The position numbers were made by a program, and so were the translations under genes. From NCBI RefSeq assembly GCF_011694515.1, contig NZ_CP050192.1, positions 1,869,827 through 1,933,826 on the forward strand: a stretch of 64,000 nt of DNA, read 5' to 3'. The DNA is from Mycobacterium sp. DL592 (GTDB taxonomy: Bacteria > Actinomycetota > Actinomycetes > Mycobacteriales > Mycobacteriaceae). Below the pieces are notes generated by a model. That model saw nothing but the letters and a program-made list of their open reading frames with translations, made no database searches and was not told the DNA's origin. Numbering within the stretch: position 1 is the stretch's first letter; the number at the start of each line of letters is the position of its first letter. Shown here piece by piece: positions 17,753 to 27,535 of the stretch.

Positions 17753-18331
17753 CTACGACCGCAGGTGAACCCGCTCGCCGTGGGCGCCGAACAGGATGAT
17801 GGCCTCCACGGCGGAGTCGACGGCACCGAACCAGTGCGGGGTCCAGGTGCTGAACTCCACCGCCTCGCCGGGGTCGATGACGAAGTGCTGCTCGCCGAGG
17901 ATCAACTGGAGCCGGCCGGACAGCACGTAGAGCCACTCGTGGCCCTCATGGGTCGGCAGTTCGGACGGAGGTGTTCGACGGCGGGCACTGATCCGGATCT
18001 TGAAGGCCTGCAGGCCCGCCGCGCCGCCGTGGCGGGTCAGCGGCCAGTACGTCACCAGGCCGCGGGTCTGCGCCGGGGCCCGCACCCGTGGGTCGGTGGC
18101 CTGCGACGGGCCCAGCAGTTCGTCGGTGCTGACCGACAGCGCGGCGGCCAGCCGGGGGAGATGGTCGAGGGCCAGCCGCCGTTTACCCGACTCGAGCCGG
18201 CTCAGAGTGGAGACGTCGATACCGGCGCGGGTGGCCACCTCCTCGAGGGTCAGCCCCATCCGGTTGCGCAGCTCACGCAGCCGCCGCCGCACCCGCAGGT
18301 CGACATCGACGTCGGAGTCGTTTGCCTGCAT
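17753..18331 (-). CDS. XRE-family regulator with C-terminal cupin
   Basis: 192 aa from ATG at 18331. The N-terminal helix-turn-helix LTLEEVATRAGIDVSTLSRLE (about residues 28-48) is followed by a cupin_2 beta-barrel (HEGHEWLYVLSGRLQLILG, then VEFSTWTPHWFGA). Such proteins bind a small ligand in the cupin and control neighbouring genes. It is divergent from the methyltransferase gene 46 bases away, so that gene may be its target. A longer start at 18385 would overlap that gene and is less likely. Converges with the RNase H/phosphatase gene. Confidence 0.88.
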   Translation of the reverse strand: MQANDSDVDVDLRVRRRLRELRNRMGLTLEEVATRAGIDVSTLSRLESGKRRLALDHLPRLAAALSVSTDELLGPSQATDPRVRAPAQTRGLVTYWPLTRHGGAAGLQAFKIRISARRRTPPSELPTHEGHEWLYVLSGRLQLILGEQHFVIDPGEAVEFSTWTPHWFGAVDSAVEAIILFGAHGERVHLRS

Positions 18332-18377
18332 GGCAAAAGACCTTGCCAGCTTCTGCTGTTGCGGACAAGCTCGACGC

Positions 18378-18998
18378 ATGGACAACGAACATCAGGCCCA
18401 CTGGGAGCAGCGGTACGCCGAGAAGCCGCGGATCTGGAGCGGACGGGTCAATGCCCGGCTGGCCGAGCTCGTCCCGCAGATCGACGGGGATGTCGTGCTG
18501 GACCTGGGCTGCGGGGAGGGCGGCGACGCGATCTGGCTGGCCGAGCACGGCTGGGAGGTGGTGGCCGTCGACGTCTCGGCCACCGCACTGGCCCGCGCCG
18601 CCGAGGAAGCAGATAAGCGTGGAGTGCTGTCGCACATCGACTTTCAGCAGCACGACCTGACCCGGACCCTGCCCGAGGGGCCGTTCGACCTGGTATCGGC
18701 ACAGTTCTTCCACAGCATGGTGGACATGGACCGCCCGGCGATCCTGCGCCGCGCCGCCGCGACCGTCGCCCCCGGCGGCACGCTGCTGATCGTCGACCAC
18801 GGCGGTGCCCCGCCCTGGGCGCCCGAGGAGGTCCGCCACCACGTGTTCGCGCCGCCCGACGAGGTGGTCGCCAGCCTCGCGCTTGACCCCGCGCAGTGGG
18901 AGACGGTCCGGGTCGGACCGGTGCCGCGCGAGGTCGTCGGACCCGACGGCGAGCACGCCATCCTGGCCGACAACATCATCCAGCTGCGACGGCGATGA
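18378..18998 (+). CDS. Class I SAM-dependent methyltransferase
   Basis: 206 aa from ATG at 18378. Rossmann motif I is VLDLGCGEGGDAIWLAEHGW, with the acidic end of strand 2 in VVAVDVS and the post-strand-4 FDLVSAQFFHSM. It transfers a methyl group from SAM to an unknown acceptor; the fold resembles the TehB/thiopurine-type group. Cytosolic. Divergent from the XRE-cupin regulator, with rnpB starting 13 bases after its stop. Confidence 0.87.
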   Translation: MDNEHQAHWEQRYAEKPRIWSGRVNARLAELVPQIDGDVVLDLGCGEGGDAIWLAEHGWEVVAVDVSATALARAAEEADKRGVLSHIDFQQHDLTRTLPEGPFDLVSAQFFHSMVDMDRPAILRRAAATVAPGGTLLIVDHGGAPPWAPEEVRHHVFAPPDEVVASLALDPAQWETVRVGPVPREVVGPDGEHAILADNIIQLRRR

Positions 18999-19011
18999 GC
19001 TACCGTGTTCA

Positions 19012-19416
<405 letters not shown>

Positions 19417-19422
19417 CCCGAG

Positions 19423-19593
19423 TCAGGCTGACGAAGGCATGTTGAGCTCCATCGCTTCTCCGCAGTTCTCGCAGGCCATGACGCTGATGTTCGTGGCCAC
19501 CCAGTGCACCGCGCGACACCGACGACACCGCACATTGCGATGCCGTACCGGTGATCCGGCCTGGACTGCGGTCGGCGACTTGACGTCGTTCAT
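19423..19593 (-). CDS. Small zinc-ribbon-like protein
   Basis: 56 aa from ATG at 19593, preceded by a run of G that can serve as ribosome site. It holds CRRC and, after about 15 residues, CENC, the spacing of a small zinc ribbon, inside a basic protein (RHRNVRCRRCRAVHW). Possibly nucleic-acid binding. It converges with rnpB, six bases from the RNA 3' end. The small size makes the call uncertain, but the two CxxC knuckles argue for a real gene. Confidence 0.6.
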   Translation of the reverse strand: MNDVKSPTAVQAGSPVRHRNVRCRRCRAVHWVATNISVMACENCGEAMELNMPSSA

Positions 19594-19703
19594 GTTGCGC
19601 CCCCCCCGGGTGCGTTCGGCCTGCGAGGCTGAACTTAGCCGACCACTCGGGTGCACCGCGGCGGAATCGCCGCTCGTTGTGTCCCGATCTTGCCGGGGGC
19701 ACT

Positions 19704-19727
19704 ACTGGCCGAAGTATTCCGGCCAGT
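19704..19727 (-). terminator. Weak hairpin downstream of CYTH-CHAD gene
   Basis: ACTGGCC and GGCCAGT form a 7-bp stem around a 10-nt loop, about 50 bases past the CYTH-CHAD stop. No U-tract, so only a candidate. Confidence 0.3.
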
Positions 19728-19778
19728 CCGACGCTACTGCTCGAGGACCTCGCTCCTTACCCGATTCCGCCGACTGGC

Positions 19779-21302
19779 TCAGTGCGCCTTAGCGACGGCG
19801 CGCCTCAGCGCGCGCAGCGCGTCCTCGAGTTGTTCGCGGGAGCGCTGGGCTAGATCGTCTTCTTGCTGATAGAGCAGGCCATAGGTGAACGTGTCCTCAC
19901 CGGCGGTGTGGGCGGCCTCGGCCTGCTGACTCAGGTGGGTGCGGCTGACCACGCTGTCCTGGTGGTCGCCGAGCAGGGTCTGGATGACCTTGGCCCGGTC
20001 CGACACCTTCGGCTCACCCGTGGCGGCCGCGACGTAGCGAAGACGCTTGGCGCCCTTGCGGATTCGGTGCAATGCCTCGTCCTTGTGCTCCTCTTCGGCG
20101 TGCGCTGCCGTCCTGGCCGCCTTGCGGATCCGCTTGTAGGCCGAGTCGATACTCACCGGCGGGTGCTCCTCGCCGGGGGCGGGCGGCGCCGGCTCGGCGG
20201 CGACCAGAGCCTCCAGCGCATCGAGCAGGCGGAAGTACCGCGGGGAGCGCATCGCGGCCAGCGACCGGCGCAGGCCGGCCTGGTAACGCCGCTTGGCCCC
20301 GTCCACCAGGCGCTCGCGCACCGGGCCGCGGACCAATTCCGGGGCCAGCTCGTCCAGGGCGCGCTCGAAGCGCTCGGCAAGCACCTCGGCGTCGCGGGCC
20401 ACGCCCAGGACCGCGGCCAGCTGCCGCAGCTCGTCGAGCACCCACGCGTCGTCGGTCAGGCCGAAGGCGTCCTCCGACGACTGCAGCAGGCTGCGGATCT
20501 TGCGGGTGGTCACCCGCATCTGATGCACCGAATCCCAGGTGTCGGCGCGCACCGCCCGGTCCCACTCCAACATCTGGTCCACCTGCTCGGCGACCGCCCG
20601 GTGCACGGGATCAGCGGACGGCTCCGGACGGGCGGGGGCCGCCGGCAGCCCGGCCTGCAGGACCTTGGCCAGCTTCGAACCGTGCCCGGCGGGGACGGCA
20701 CCGGCGTCGAGCAGCCGGTTGGCCAGCCGCGCGAGCACGTCCTTGCCGCCGTCAGCTTCCCCGTCGACCAGTTCCAGCTCCCACTCGTGCCAGTGCTGTT
20801 CCTCGCCGTCGGCGCCGTCGGCGGGATCGATGGCCCACGCGCTGACCTGGTCATCGCAGAACTCGGCGAGTGCAGCGCCGTCGATTCCGTAGACCAGCAC
20901 GACATTGCGGGTGGTCGAGATCCGGGCGACGGGCACCAGGGGACGGTCCCGCACGATGGCCAGCACGATGTCGACGAGTTCGGCGGGCACCTCGCTGGCC
21001 GCGGCGTGCGCACCGTCGTCCAGCGGCGCATAGACCTCGGTGCGGGCGTCCGGTCCGGCAGGCAACTTCAGGTGCCAGCCGGCGTCCGGCCCGCCGGTGC
21101 GACGGCGCAGCGTGACACGCCGCCGCGCCAGGTCCTGGCCGGATGTGTCGAAATACACCGCATCCAGCGACTGTGACGGAAGCCGCTCGACCCGGGAGAC
21201 GAACGTCAGTCCCTCGAACGACGGGAACACCGTTGCAGGCGGGACGTCAAACTTCTGCTCGACCTCGACGTGGCGGGCCGAACCCGCAGCTTTAGCAGCC
21301 AT
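19779..21302 (-). CDS. CYTH and CHAD domain protein
   Basis: 507 aa from ATG at 21302, preceded by AAGGTGGAA. The N-terminal CYTH domain shows the signature EVEQKFDV (ExExK) near residues 12-19, then RRRVTLRRRTGG. The C-terminal CHAD domain, from about residue 225, is a His-rich helical bundle with VHQMRVTTRKIRSLL and LHRIRKGAKRLRY. CYTH enzymes hydrolyse triphosphates such as inorganic triphosphate, and CHAD domains bind polyphosphate, so a role at polyphosphate granules is likely. Counterpart of Rv2226. Confidence 0.92.
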   Translation of the reverse strand: MAAKAAGSARHVEVEQKFDVPPATVFPSFEGLTFVSRVERLPSQSLDAVYFDTSGQDLARRRVTLRRRTGGPDAGWHLKLPAGPDARTEVYAPLDDGAHAAASEVPAELVDIVLAIVRDRPLVPVARISTTRNVVLVYGIDGAALAEFCDDQVSAWAIDPADGADGEEQHWHEWELELVDGEADGGKDVLARLANRLLDAGAVPAGHGSKLAKVLQAGLPAAPARPEPSADPVHRAVAEQVDQMLEWDRAVRADTWDSVHQMRVTTRKIRSLLQSSEDAFGLTDDAWVLDELRQLAAVLGVARDAEVLAERFERALDELAPELVRGPVRERLVDGAKRRYQAGLRRSLAAMRSPRYFRLLDALEALVAAEPAPPAPGEEHPPVSIDSAYKRIRKAARTAAHAEEEHKDEALHRIRKGAKRLRYVAAATGEPKVSDRAKVIQTLLGDHQDSVVSRTHLSQQAEAAHTAGEDTFTYGLLYQQEDDLAQRSREQLEDALRALRRAVAKAH

Positions 21303-21464
21303 TTCCACCTTCGCTCGCGACATCCCGTGCGGTCCGTATCGCCGCACAGGGTGTCACATCCAAGTGAACACGAAGCCGCGCCGCCGTGTCGCCGGCCGCC
21401 GCCGGAGCTCCTGTGTATTCGGCGGCGCGCCGCGCGTGGGCCGGGGAAATGTGCTGGCCGATCG

Positions 21465-21470
21465 TAAAAT
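21465..21470 (+). promoter_or_regulatory. -10 element (TAAAAT) for leaderless fadD
   Basis: TAAAAT is followed by exactly 6 nt and then the ATG at 21477. No ribosome site is present, so the transcript probably begins at the start codon. Confidence 0.6.
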
Positions 21471-21476
21471 TCGGTC

Positions 21477-23318
21477 ATGAGCCGCGAACCCGCATCCGCT
21501 GCCGACCAGGGGGTACGGCTGAGGCTCGAGGACTATCTCGACGACAGCGGCAACATCGCACTTCCGGCCGATCTGACCATCACGCATTTCCTCGATCACA
21601 ACATCGCGCAGTTCGGCGATACCGCCGCCTACCGCTACCTCGATTTCGACCACGACTCCGCAGGCCTACCGATCGAGCTGGCCTGGCGGGAGCTTGGGAT
21701 GCGGCTGCGCGCGGTGGGGGCGCGGCTGCAGCAGGTCACCTCGCCGGGTGACCGGGTGGCGATCCTGGCCCCGCAGGGGGTCGACTACGTCGTCGGCTTC
21801 TTCGCGGCGATCCAGGCGGGCAACATCGCGGTGCCGCTGTTCGCACCGGAACTGCCGGGCCACGCCGAGCGGCTCGACGCGGTGCTGACCGACGCGCTGC
21901 CCGCAGCGGTGCTGACCACCACGGCGGCCGCTGCAGCCGCGCAGGCTTTCGTCCGCAAGCTGCCCCGCTCCCGACGGCCGCGGGTGATCGCCATCGACGC
22001 GGTGCCCGACTCGGTCGGGGAGACGTTCGTGCCTGCGCACCTCGAGAGCAACGGCATCGCCTACCTGCAGTACACCTCGGGATCGACCCGCAGCCCCGCA
22101 GGGGTGGAGATCACCCACCGCGCCGTGTTGACCAACGTCGTGCAGATGATCATCTCGGTCGGGCTGGACTGGGACACCGCCAGCGTCAGCTGGCTGCCGC
22201 TGTTCCACGACATGGGCCTGCTGATGATCATGTTCCCGGCCCTGTTCGGCGGTCACCTGACGTTGATGTCGCCCACCGCGTTCGTCCGCAGGCCGCACCG
22301 CTGGATCAAAGAGCTTGCCACCGAAGCCAAACGAGGCCGAACGTTTGCCGCGGCGCCCAACTTCGCCTTCGAGCTGGCCGCGCAGCGCGGCCTGCCCCCG
22401 GCCGGTGAGGACCTCGACCTGAGCAACGTCGCCGGGCTGATCAACGGCTCCGAGCCGGTGAACATCGCCTCGATCGACAAGTTCAACGCGGTGTTCGGGC
22501 CCTACGGGCTGGCGCCCACCGCGGTCAAACCGTCCTACGGCATGGCCGAGGCCACTCTGTTCGTCTCCACGATCGGCTCCGAGGACCGGGCCACCGCCAT
22601 CTACCTGGACCGCGAGGAACTCGGCATGGGCCGTGCCGTTCGGGTGGCCCGCGACGCGCCCAGTGCCGTCCCGCAGGTCTCCTGCGGCCACGTCGCCCGC
22701 AGTCAATGGGCGGTCGTCGTCGACCCCGACTCGGAAGCTGAGCTGCCCGACGGCCGGGTCGGCGAGATCTGGCTGCACGGCGAGAACATCGGACGCGGCT
22801 ACTGGGGCCGCGAGCGCGAAACCGAGCTGTCGTTCCGCAACAAGTTGCAGGTGCGGTTGGACAGCGGCAGCCACGCCGAGGGCGTCCCGGCCAACAGCAT
22901 GTGGTTCCGCACCGGCGACATGGGTGTCTACCTAGACGGCGAGCTCTACATCACCGGCCGGATCAAGGACCTGGTCATCATCGACGGCCGCAACCACTAC
23001 CCCCAGGACATCGAGGCCACCGTCGCCGAGTCGTCGAGCGCGGTGCGCGCCGGGTTCGTCACGGCGTTCTCGGTGCCCGGGCCCGACGGTGCAGGCGAGC
23101 GGCTGGTGATCATCGCCGAGCGCGGGCCCGGTGCCGGCAAGGCCGATCCCGAGCCGGTGATCGAGGCCATCCGTGCGGCTGTTTCCCGACACCACGCGCT
23201 GCCGGTCGCCGATGTGCGACTGGTCGCCGCAGGCGCGATCCCGCGCACCACCAGCGGCAAACTCGCCCGACGGGCCTGCCGGGCCGAGTATCTGGCCGGG
23301 GCGCTCGGCGCGCGCTAG
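21477..23318 (+). CDS. Fatty acyl-AMP ligase (FadD32-like)
   Basis: 613 aa ANL-superfamily enzyme. Adenylation motifs: [15 protein letters not shown] (P-loop), [31 protein letters not shown], and the catalytic Lys in [10 protein letters not shown] near the C-terminus. LPLFHDMGL and the overall length match fatty acyl-AMP ligases, which load acyl-adenylates onto PKS carrier proteins rather than CoA. FadD32 itself sits with pks13 in mycolate synthesis; this copy has no PKS beside it. Apparently leaderless. It ends overlapping the convergent carboxyltransferase gene by 4 bases. Confidence 0.88.
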   Translation: MSREPASAADQGVRLRLEDYLDDSGNIALPADLTITHFLDHNIAQFGDTAAYRYLDFDHDSAGLPIELAWRELGMRLRAVGARLQQVTSPGDRVAILAPQGVDYVVGFFAAIQAGNIAVPLFAPELPGHAERLDAVLTDALPAAVLTTTAAAAAAQAFVRKLPRSRRPRVIAIDAVPDSVGETFVPAHLESNGIAYLQYTSGSTRSPAGVEITHRAVLTNVVQMIISVGLDWDTASVSWLPLFHDMGLLMIMFPALFGGHLTLMSPTAFVRRPHRWIKELATEAKRGRTFAAAPNFAFELAAQRGLPPAGEDLDLSNVAGLINGSEPVNIASIDKFNAVFGPYGLAPTAVKPSYGMAEATLFVSTIGSEDRATAIYLDREELGMGRAVRVARDAPSAVPQVSCGHVARSQWAVVVDPDSEAELPDGRVGEIWLHGENIGRGYWGRERETELSFRNKLQVRLDSGSHAEGVPANSMWFRTGDMGVYLDGELYITGRIKDLVIIDGRNHYPQDIEATVAESSSAVRAGFVTAFSVPGPDGAGERLVIIAERGPGAGKADPEPVIEAIRAAVSRHHALPVADVRLVAAGAIPRTTSGKLARRACRAEYLAGALGAR

Positions 23319-25315
23319 CTGGCCAGCTGACCGGAGAACTCGCCGGCTTTATCCCACGCCTGGCGCTCGGCGCCGAACGCCTCGGCCTGCTGCGCACGGA
23401 ACGTGGCGATGCTGTCGGCGTTGTCCGTGAGGAATCGTTGGTAGTGCGACATCGAGAACTCGCCGTCACGGATGTCGACGTTGCCCCGGCCCGCCGCCAT
23501 GTCGGCCCGCAGGTCGAGAAGTTCCTCGGCGCTGACGGGGTAGAAGCCGATGCGATCGAAATAGCGCAGCAGCCAAGGTGTTCCGGGCTCGAAAGACTGA
23601 GAATCGTTGGGGTGCTGGTGATTCCATACTTGAGTGGTACGCCCGACGAACTGGTAGCCGCCGGGGCCCTCCATCCCGTAGATGCACAGGTATGCACCGC
23701 CGATGCCGACGGCGTTCTCCGGTGTCCAGGTCCGGGCCGGGTTGTACTTGGTGGTGACCAGCCGGTGGCGCGGGTCCAGTGGGGTGGCCACCGGCGCACC
23801 CAGATACACGTCGCCCAAGCCGAGCACCAGGTACTGGGCCTGATAGACGATGTCGTGGACCGCCTCGACATCGGCGAGGCCGTTGATGCGGCGGATGAAC
23901 TCGATGTTCCACGGGCACCACGGCGCGTCGGCACGCACACCGTGGATGTAGCGCTGGACCGCCTCGTGGGTCGACGGGTCGTCCCAGGACAGCGGCAACT
24001 GCACGGTCCGGCTCGGGACCACGAGTTCGTCTGTGGCGGGCAGTGTTTCCTCGGTACGGGCCAGCAGGTCGACGAGTTCGGGCATCGAGATCACGGCGGG
24101 GTCGAACTGCACCTGCAATGAGCGCACGCCCGGGGTGAGTTCGGTGACCCCGGGTACCCCGCTGGCCAGCATGGACTCGTAGAGCACGTGGACCCGTGCG
24201 CGCAGCGCGAGGTCGAGGACCATCGGCCCGTATTCGACGAGCAGGCCGCCGTCACCGTCGCGGCGGACCGTCACCGCGATATCGTCGGCGCCGTTGAACC
24301 GCGTCAGGACGCCGTCGTCGGCGTCAGCCGCGGTGGAGATCACCAGGGGGAGCGAGGCGCGCCGGTCGGCGTCGATGGTGCCCAGCGACGGCGCGCGATC
24401 GGCCCGCACCGGAACGAAGCGGACCCGGTCACCCGGCGCCATCTGGCCGAGCTTCCAGCGGTCGCCGCGTACCACGGTGACCGGACAGACGAAGCCGCCC
24501 AGGCTCGGACCGTCCGGACCCAGCAGGATCGGGGTGTCGCCGGTGAAGTCCAAAGTGCCGACACAGTAGGCATTGTCGTGAATGTTCGACGGGTGCAGGC
24601 CGGCCTCGCCGCCGTCGGTCCTGGCCCACTGTGGCTTGGGGCCTTCCATGCGTACGCCGGTACGGTCGGAGTTGAAGTGCACGGTGTAGTCGGTGTTGAT
24701 CAGGGTGTCGATGTCGGCGCGGGTGAAGAACTCCGGCGCCGCGTGCGGGCCCTCGGTGACCGCGACCTCCCAGCGATGGCCGATGGCGGGCTGTTCGTCG
24801 ATGGCGGCGCGGGCGGGCCGGCTCGAGACCGGGCCGGGGTCGTGCCCGGCGGTCAGCTCGTCACCCTCGCGCAGCGGCCTCCCGTCGTGGCCGCCGAACG
24901 TGCCGAGGGTGAAGGTGGCTGTGCTGCCGAGATATTCGGGCTCTTCCAGCCCACCGGCGATCAGGATGTAGCAGCGCATGCCGGGGCCGTCGACCATCCC
25001 GACATCGAGCAAACCACCGGCGGGTACGGTGAGCGACTGCCACTGCGCCACCGCCACTCCGTCCAGCGTCACCGGTGCCGGAGCGCCGGTGACGCACACC
25101 CGTCCACCGTCGGGAAACCGAAGGGCCGGACCGGCTTTGGTGCATTCCAGCCCGGCGGCACCCTCGGGGTTGCCCAGCACGCGGTTGCCGAGGCGGAACG
25201 ACAGGTCGTCCATCGGTCCCGACGGCGGCACCCCGACATGCCAGTAACCGACCCGGCCGGGCCAGTCCTGAACGGTGGTCAGCATTCCCGGCCGGACCAC
25301 CTGGAGGTTGCTCAT
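23315..25315 (-). CDS. Carboxyltransferase-only urea/guanidine carboxylase-like protein (KipA-KipI domains)
   Basis: 666 aa from ATG at 25315, overlapping the upstream stop (ATGA). Domain order: an AHS2/KipA domain (about residues 1-330; [23 protein letters not shown]) then an AHS1/KipI domain (about 350-610; [38 protein letters not shown]). In urea or guanidine carboxylases these make the carboxyltransferase between a biotin carboxylase and a biotin carrier domain. Here both are absent: the protein starts at the carboxyltransferase and stops where the carrier would begin, and neither is encoded elsewhere in the window. It is the last gene of an operon with two DUF1989 genes, as in guanidine degradation clusters. 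It may work with a distant biotin carboxylase. Confidence 0.85.
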   Translation of the reverse strand: MSNLQVVRPGMLTTVQDWPGRVGYWHVGVPPSGPMDDLSFRLGNRVLGNPEGAAGLECTKAGPALRFPDGGRVCVTGAPAPVTLDGVAVAQWQSLTVPAGGLLDVGMVDGPGMRCYILIAGGLEEPEYLGSTATFTLGTFGGHDGRPLREGDELTAGHDPGPVSSRPARAAIDEQPAIGHRWEVAVTEGPHAAPEFFTRADIDTLINTDYTVHFNSDRTGVRMEGPKPQWARTDGGEAGLHPSNIHDNAYCVGTLDFTGDTPILLGPDGPSLGGFVCPVTVVRGDRWKLGQMAPGDRVRFVPVRADRAPSLGTIDADRRASLPLVISTAADADDGVLTRFNGADDIAVTVRRDGDGGLLVEYGPMVLDLALRARVHVLYESMLASGVPGVTELTPGVRSLQVQFDPAVISMPELVDLLARTEETLPATDELVVPSRTVQLPLSWDDPSTHEAVQRYIHGVRADAPWCPWNIEFIRRINGLADVEAVHDIVYQAQYLVLGLGDVYLGAPVATPLDPRHRLVTTKYNPARTWTPENAVGIGGAYLCIYGMEGPGGYQFVGRTTQVWNHQHPNDSQSFEPGTPWLLRYFDRIGFYPVSAEELLDLRADMAAGRGNVDIRDGEFSMSHYQRFLTDNADSIATFRAQQAEAFGAERQAWDKAGEFSGQLAS

Positions 25316-25944
25316 GATGCGGTGATCACCATCCGCACCGGTGTGGGGTTGAACCCATTGCACGGGTTGTTGATCTGCGGGCAGTTGGAGACCAGCACCA
25401 GGGTGTCGCTCTCGGCGCGCAGTGTCAGCGACTTGCCCGGGGCGGACAGGCCGTCGACGATGCCCAGGGTGCCGTCGGCTTCGACCGGCACGTTCATGAA
25501 GAAGTTGACGTTGGAGACGATGTCGCGCTTGCCCATTCCCCATTTCGCAGCCTCGGCCAGGAAGTTCTCGGCGCAGGCGTGCTGGTGCACGGTGTGGTGC
25601 CCGTAGCGCAGGGTGTTGGACTCCTTGGAGCAGGCACCGGCGATGGTGTCGTGGTTACCGACCTCGTCGGCGACGATCGACACCAGTGGCCTGCCGTCGG
25701 CGGCGCGCAGTACCGAGCCGGTGGTCAGGAAGATGTTGCCCTGCTCGGCCACGGTGACCTGGGCGCTGTAGGGTCCGGTCGGATCGACCCGGTCGCCGTC
25801 GACGGCGTAGAACAGCGTGTCCACTGCCTGGTTGCCGTGCAGGTCGATGATCTGCAGGGACTGGCCGGTGCGCAGGATCGCCGACCACGGCGCGCAGGCC
25901 GCCACCACCTCGTCGCTGATCACCGTCGGAAGTGCGGTCGTCAT
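25312..25944 (-). CDS. DUF1989 protein, urea carboxylase-associated / carboxyguanidine deiminase-like subunit
   Basis: 210 aa. The DUF1989 pattern is clear: [33 protein letters not shown] with several candidate metal His/Cys, [12 protein letters not shown] and [18 protein letters not shown]. Paired DUF1989 proteins linked to urea carboxylase-type enzymes have been shown elsewhere to be the two subunits of carboxyguanidine deiminase, which strips ammonia from carboxyguanidine. Overlaps both neighbours by 4 bases, so tightly coupled. Likely cytosolic enzyme of guanidine or related amidine use. Confidence 0.85.
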   Translation of the reverse strand: MTTALPTVISDEVVAACAPWSAILRTGQSLQIIDLHGNQAVDTLFYAVDGDRVDPTGPYSAQVTVAEQGNIFLTTGSVLRAADGRPLVSIVADEVGNHDTIAGACSKESNTLRYGHHTVHQHACAENFLAEAAKWGMGKRDIVSNVNFFMNVPVEADGTLGIVDGLSAPGKSLTLRAESDTLVLVSNCPQINNPCNGFNPTPVRMVITAS

Positions 25945-26693
25945 CGAAGTGCCTCACTGGATTGTGCTGCGGCCCAAGTTGATTCGGTGTTGAACAGGGC
26001 CCTGAGATACTCGGGGTCGTCGTTGACCGGGGTGAGCAGTTCTTCGGGGGTGCGCCACGCGACGATGTCGAGTCCGGTGACGGCCGGCGTCGGGTCGAGG
26101 GGATGGGCGGTGTTGACCACCGCGACGACGACGGGCAGATGGATGAGCAAGTCGACCGCGGCGCCGGGGCCGGCCGAACCGGTGAAGGTGAGCGCACCGG
26201 AGTCTTCGACCCGCGCGCCTTTGAACAGCGTCGCAGACGGGGCGACGTCACGAATATCCATGCCGTGCTTGATCGTTGCGAGCAGCATCGTGGGCCGGGC
26301 CGCCGGGGGCAGGCCGCAGAGCATGTCGTGGTGACCGGAGGTGTCGGCGACGACGGTGGCCAGCACCCGGCCCTGGTCGGACAGCAGTGGGTGGCCGGCG
26401 CTGAGGTAGGCCTGCCAGGGCACCTTCATGGTGTCGGCGACGTTGAGCCGCTCCCACGATGCGTCGGCACGAAACAGCAGCAGGTGCGCGCACGCGCCGC
26501 CGTCGGGGTCGGTGAACCGCAGCCGCGTTCCGCGGCCGAGCACCCGGGTGGCGTACGACTCGGCGGGCACGGACTCCGACCACACCAGGCGGGTGTCGTC
26601 GACGCCGTCCGGCACAGCCGGGACGCGCATGGCCGCGGCGGCGGCCTGGGAGCGGGCGTGCGAGCGGGCGCCGTCGGTCGACGCGGTGGTCAT
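25941..26693 (-). CDS. DUF1989 protein, second deiminase-like subunit
   Basis: 250 aa from ATG at 26693 with AGGAG 7 nt upstream. Shows the shorter subunit pattern: RGTRLRFTDPDGGACAHLLLF, GHHDMLCG, KHGMDIRDVAPSATLF and VDLLIHLPVVVAVVN. It pairs with the DUF1989 protein downstream. First gene of the three-gene operon; its promoter lies in a short region carrying one copy of a probable TetR operator at 26723-26739, so control by the divergent TetR protein is likely. Confidence 0.85.
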   Translation of the reverse strand: MTTASTDGARSHARSQAAAAAMRVPAVPDGVDDTRLVWSESVPAESYATRVLGRGTRLRFTDPDGGACAHLLLFRADASWERLNVADTMKVPWQAYLSAGHPLLSDQGRVLATVVADTSGHHDMLCGLPPAARPTMLLATIKHGMDIRDVAPSATLFKGARVEDSGALTFTGSAGPGAAVDLLIHLPVVVAVVNTAHPLDPTPAVTGLDIVAWRTPEELLTPVNDDPEYLRALFNTESTWAAAQSSEALR

Positions 26694-26722
26694 GGTGCAC
26701 TCCTGTCCGGGGCAAGCCCGAT

Positions 26723-26739
26723 TAACTGTCAAGTGAAAG
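26723..26739. promoter_or_regulatory. TetR-type operator copy 1
   Basis: TAACTGTCAAGTGAAAG. Contains an imperfect palindrome CTGTCA-2-TGAAAG and, read on the minus strand, a TTGACA -35-like hexamer (26727-26732) for the DUF1989 operon. Confidence 0.55.
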
Positions 26740-26799
26740 TTTTAAGTGACCCCGTTCCCGTCGGGTGTCACGGGTGTAACGCTTACGTTGACTCTATTT

Positions 26800-26816
26800 C
26801 TATCAAATGACAGTTA
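26800..26816. promoter_or_regulatory. TetR-type operator copy 2
   Basis: CTATCAAATGACAGTTA, the inverted counterpart of copy 1: nine outer bases match exactly (TGACAGTTA against TAACTGTCA) and the inner part is also palindromic (CTATCA-2-TGACAG). It ends 7 bases before the TetR ATG, so autoregulation is likely. Confidence 0.55.
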
Positions 26817-26823
26817 TTGGCGC

Positions 26824-27525
26824 ATGCCGGGAATGCAACAATGGCGTATGCGCAGCGAGGGCCGGGGCCGTCCGCGCCTCGAGCAGTCCCGCCGACCGGG
26901 CAATACCGCCCGCGAGGAGATCCTGGACGCGGCGGCCGAACTGTTCACCACGGTGGGTTACGCGGCGACGTCCACCCGCCGCATCGCCGACGCGGTCGGC
27001 ATGCGGCAGGCCTCGCTCTACCACCACTTCGCCACCAAGGACGACATTCTCGACGCGCTGCTGGCCGGCACCGTCGACCAGCCGCTGGCGCTGGCCGCCG
27101 ACCTGCTCGCCCAGCACGGCCCGGCCGCCGAGCGGTTGCACGCCCTGGTGGTCGGCGACGTCTCGCAGCTGTGCGCCAAGCGCTGGAACCTCGGCGCGCT
27201 CTACCTGCTCCCCGAGTTGCGGGTCGACCGCTTCGAGCAGTTCCGGATCAGCCGTGAACAACTGCGCGGCCGCTATCGGCAACTGGCGGTCCAGGTGATC
27301 GCCGAATGCGACGGAGTCCCCGACGCCGACGACCTTCCCTTCCGGCTTGTCGAGTCGGTGATCAACCGTCGTTCCGACGACGGGGCATGCCCACCGGAGA
27401 CGCCATGGATCATCGCCGACGGCGCGGTCCGGATCCTCGGCTGGCGCGGCGATGCCGCCGCCCTGCGGGACCGCAGTGCCGACCGGCTGCAGACCCGGCG
27501 CGAGGAGCCCGCGGTCACCGGTTAA
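26824..27525 (+). CDS. TetR/AcrR family transcriptional regulator
   Basis: 233 aa from ATG at 26824; in-frame ATGs at 26833 and 26848 are alternatives and no clear ribosome site decides. The HTH domain contains REEILDAAAELFTTVGYAAT, then TRRIADAVGMRQASLYHHFATKDDI, a standard TetR recognition helix. The C-terminal ligand domain is not assignable. Divergent from the DUF1989 operon with two inverted operator copies between them, so it probably represses that operon and itself. The following enoyl-CoA hydratase starts 10 bases after its stop. Confidence 0.88.
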   Translation: MPGMQQWRMRSEGRGRPRLEQSRRPGNTAREEILDAAAELFTTVGYAATSTRRIADAVGMRQASLYHHFATKDDILDALLAGTVDQPLALAADLLAQHGPAAERLHALVVGDVSQLCAKRWNLGALYLLPELRVDRFEQFRISREQLRGRYRQLAVQVIAECDGVPDADDLPFRLVESVINRRSDDGACPPETPWIIADGAVRILGWRGDAAALRDRSADRLQTRREEPAVTG

Positions 27526-27528
27526 CGT
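27523..27528 (+). promoter_or_regulatory. -10 element (TAACGT) for leaderless enoyl-CoA hydratase gene
   Basis: TAACGT, overlapping the TetR stop codon, is followed by 7 nt and the GTG at 27536. Confidence 0.45.
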
Positions 27529-27535
27529 GTGCCGG

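Noticed and set aside
26694..26823. Guanidine riboswitch upstream of the DUF1989 operon
   Set aside because: The region is short, the conserved guanidine-I or mini-ykkC elements are not visible, and it is occupied by palindromic protein-binding sites.
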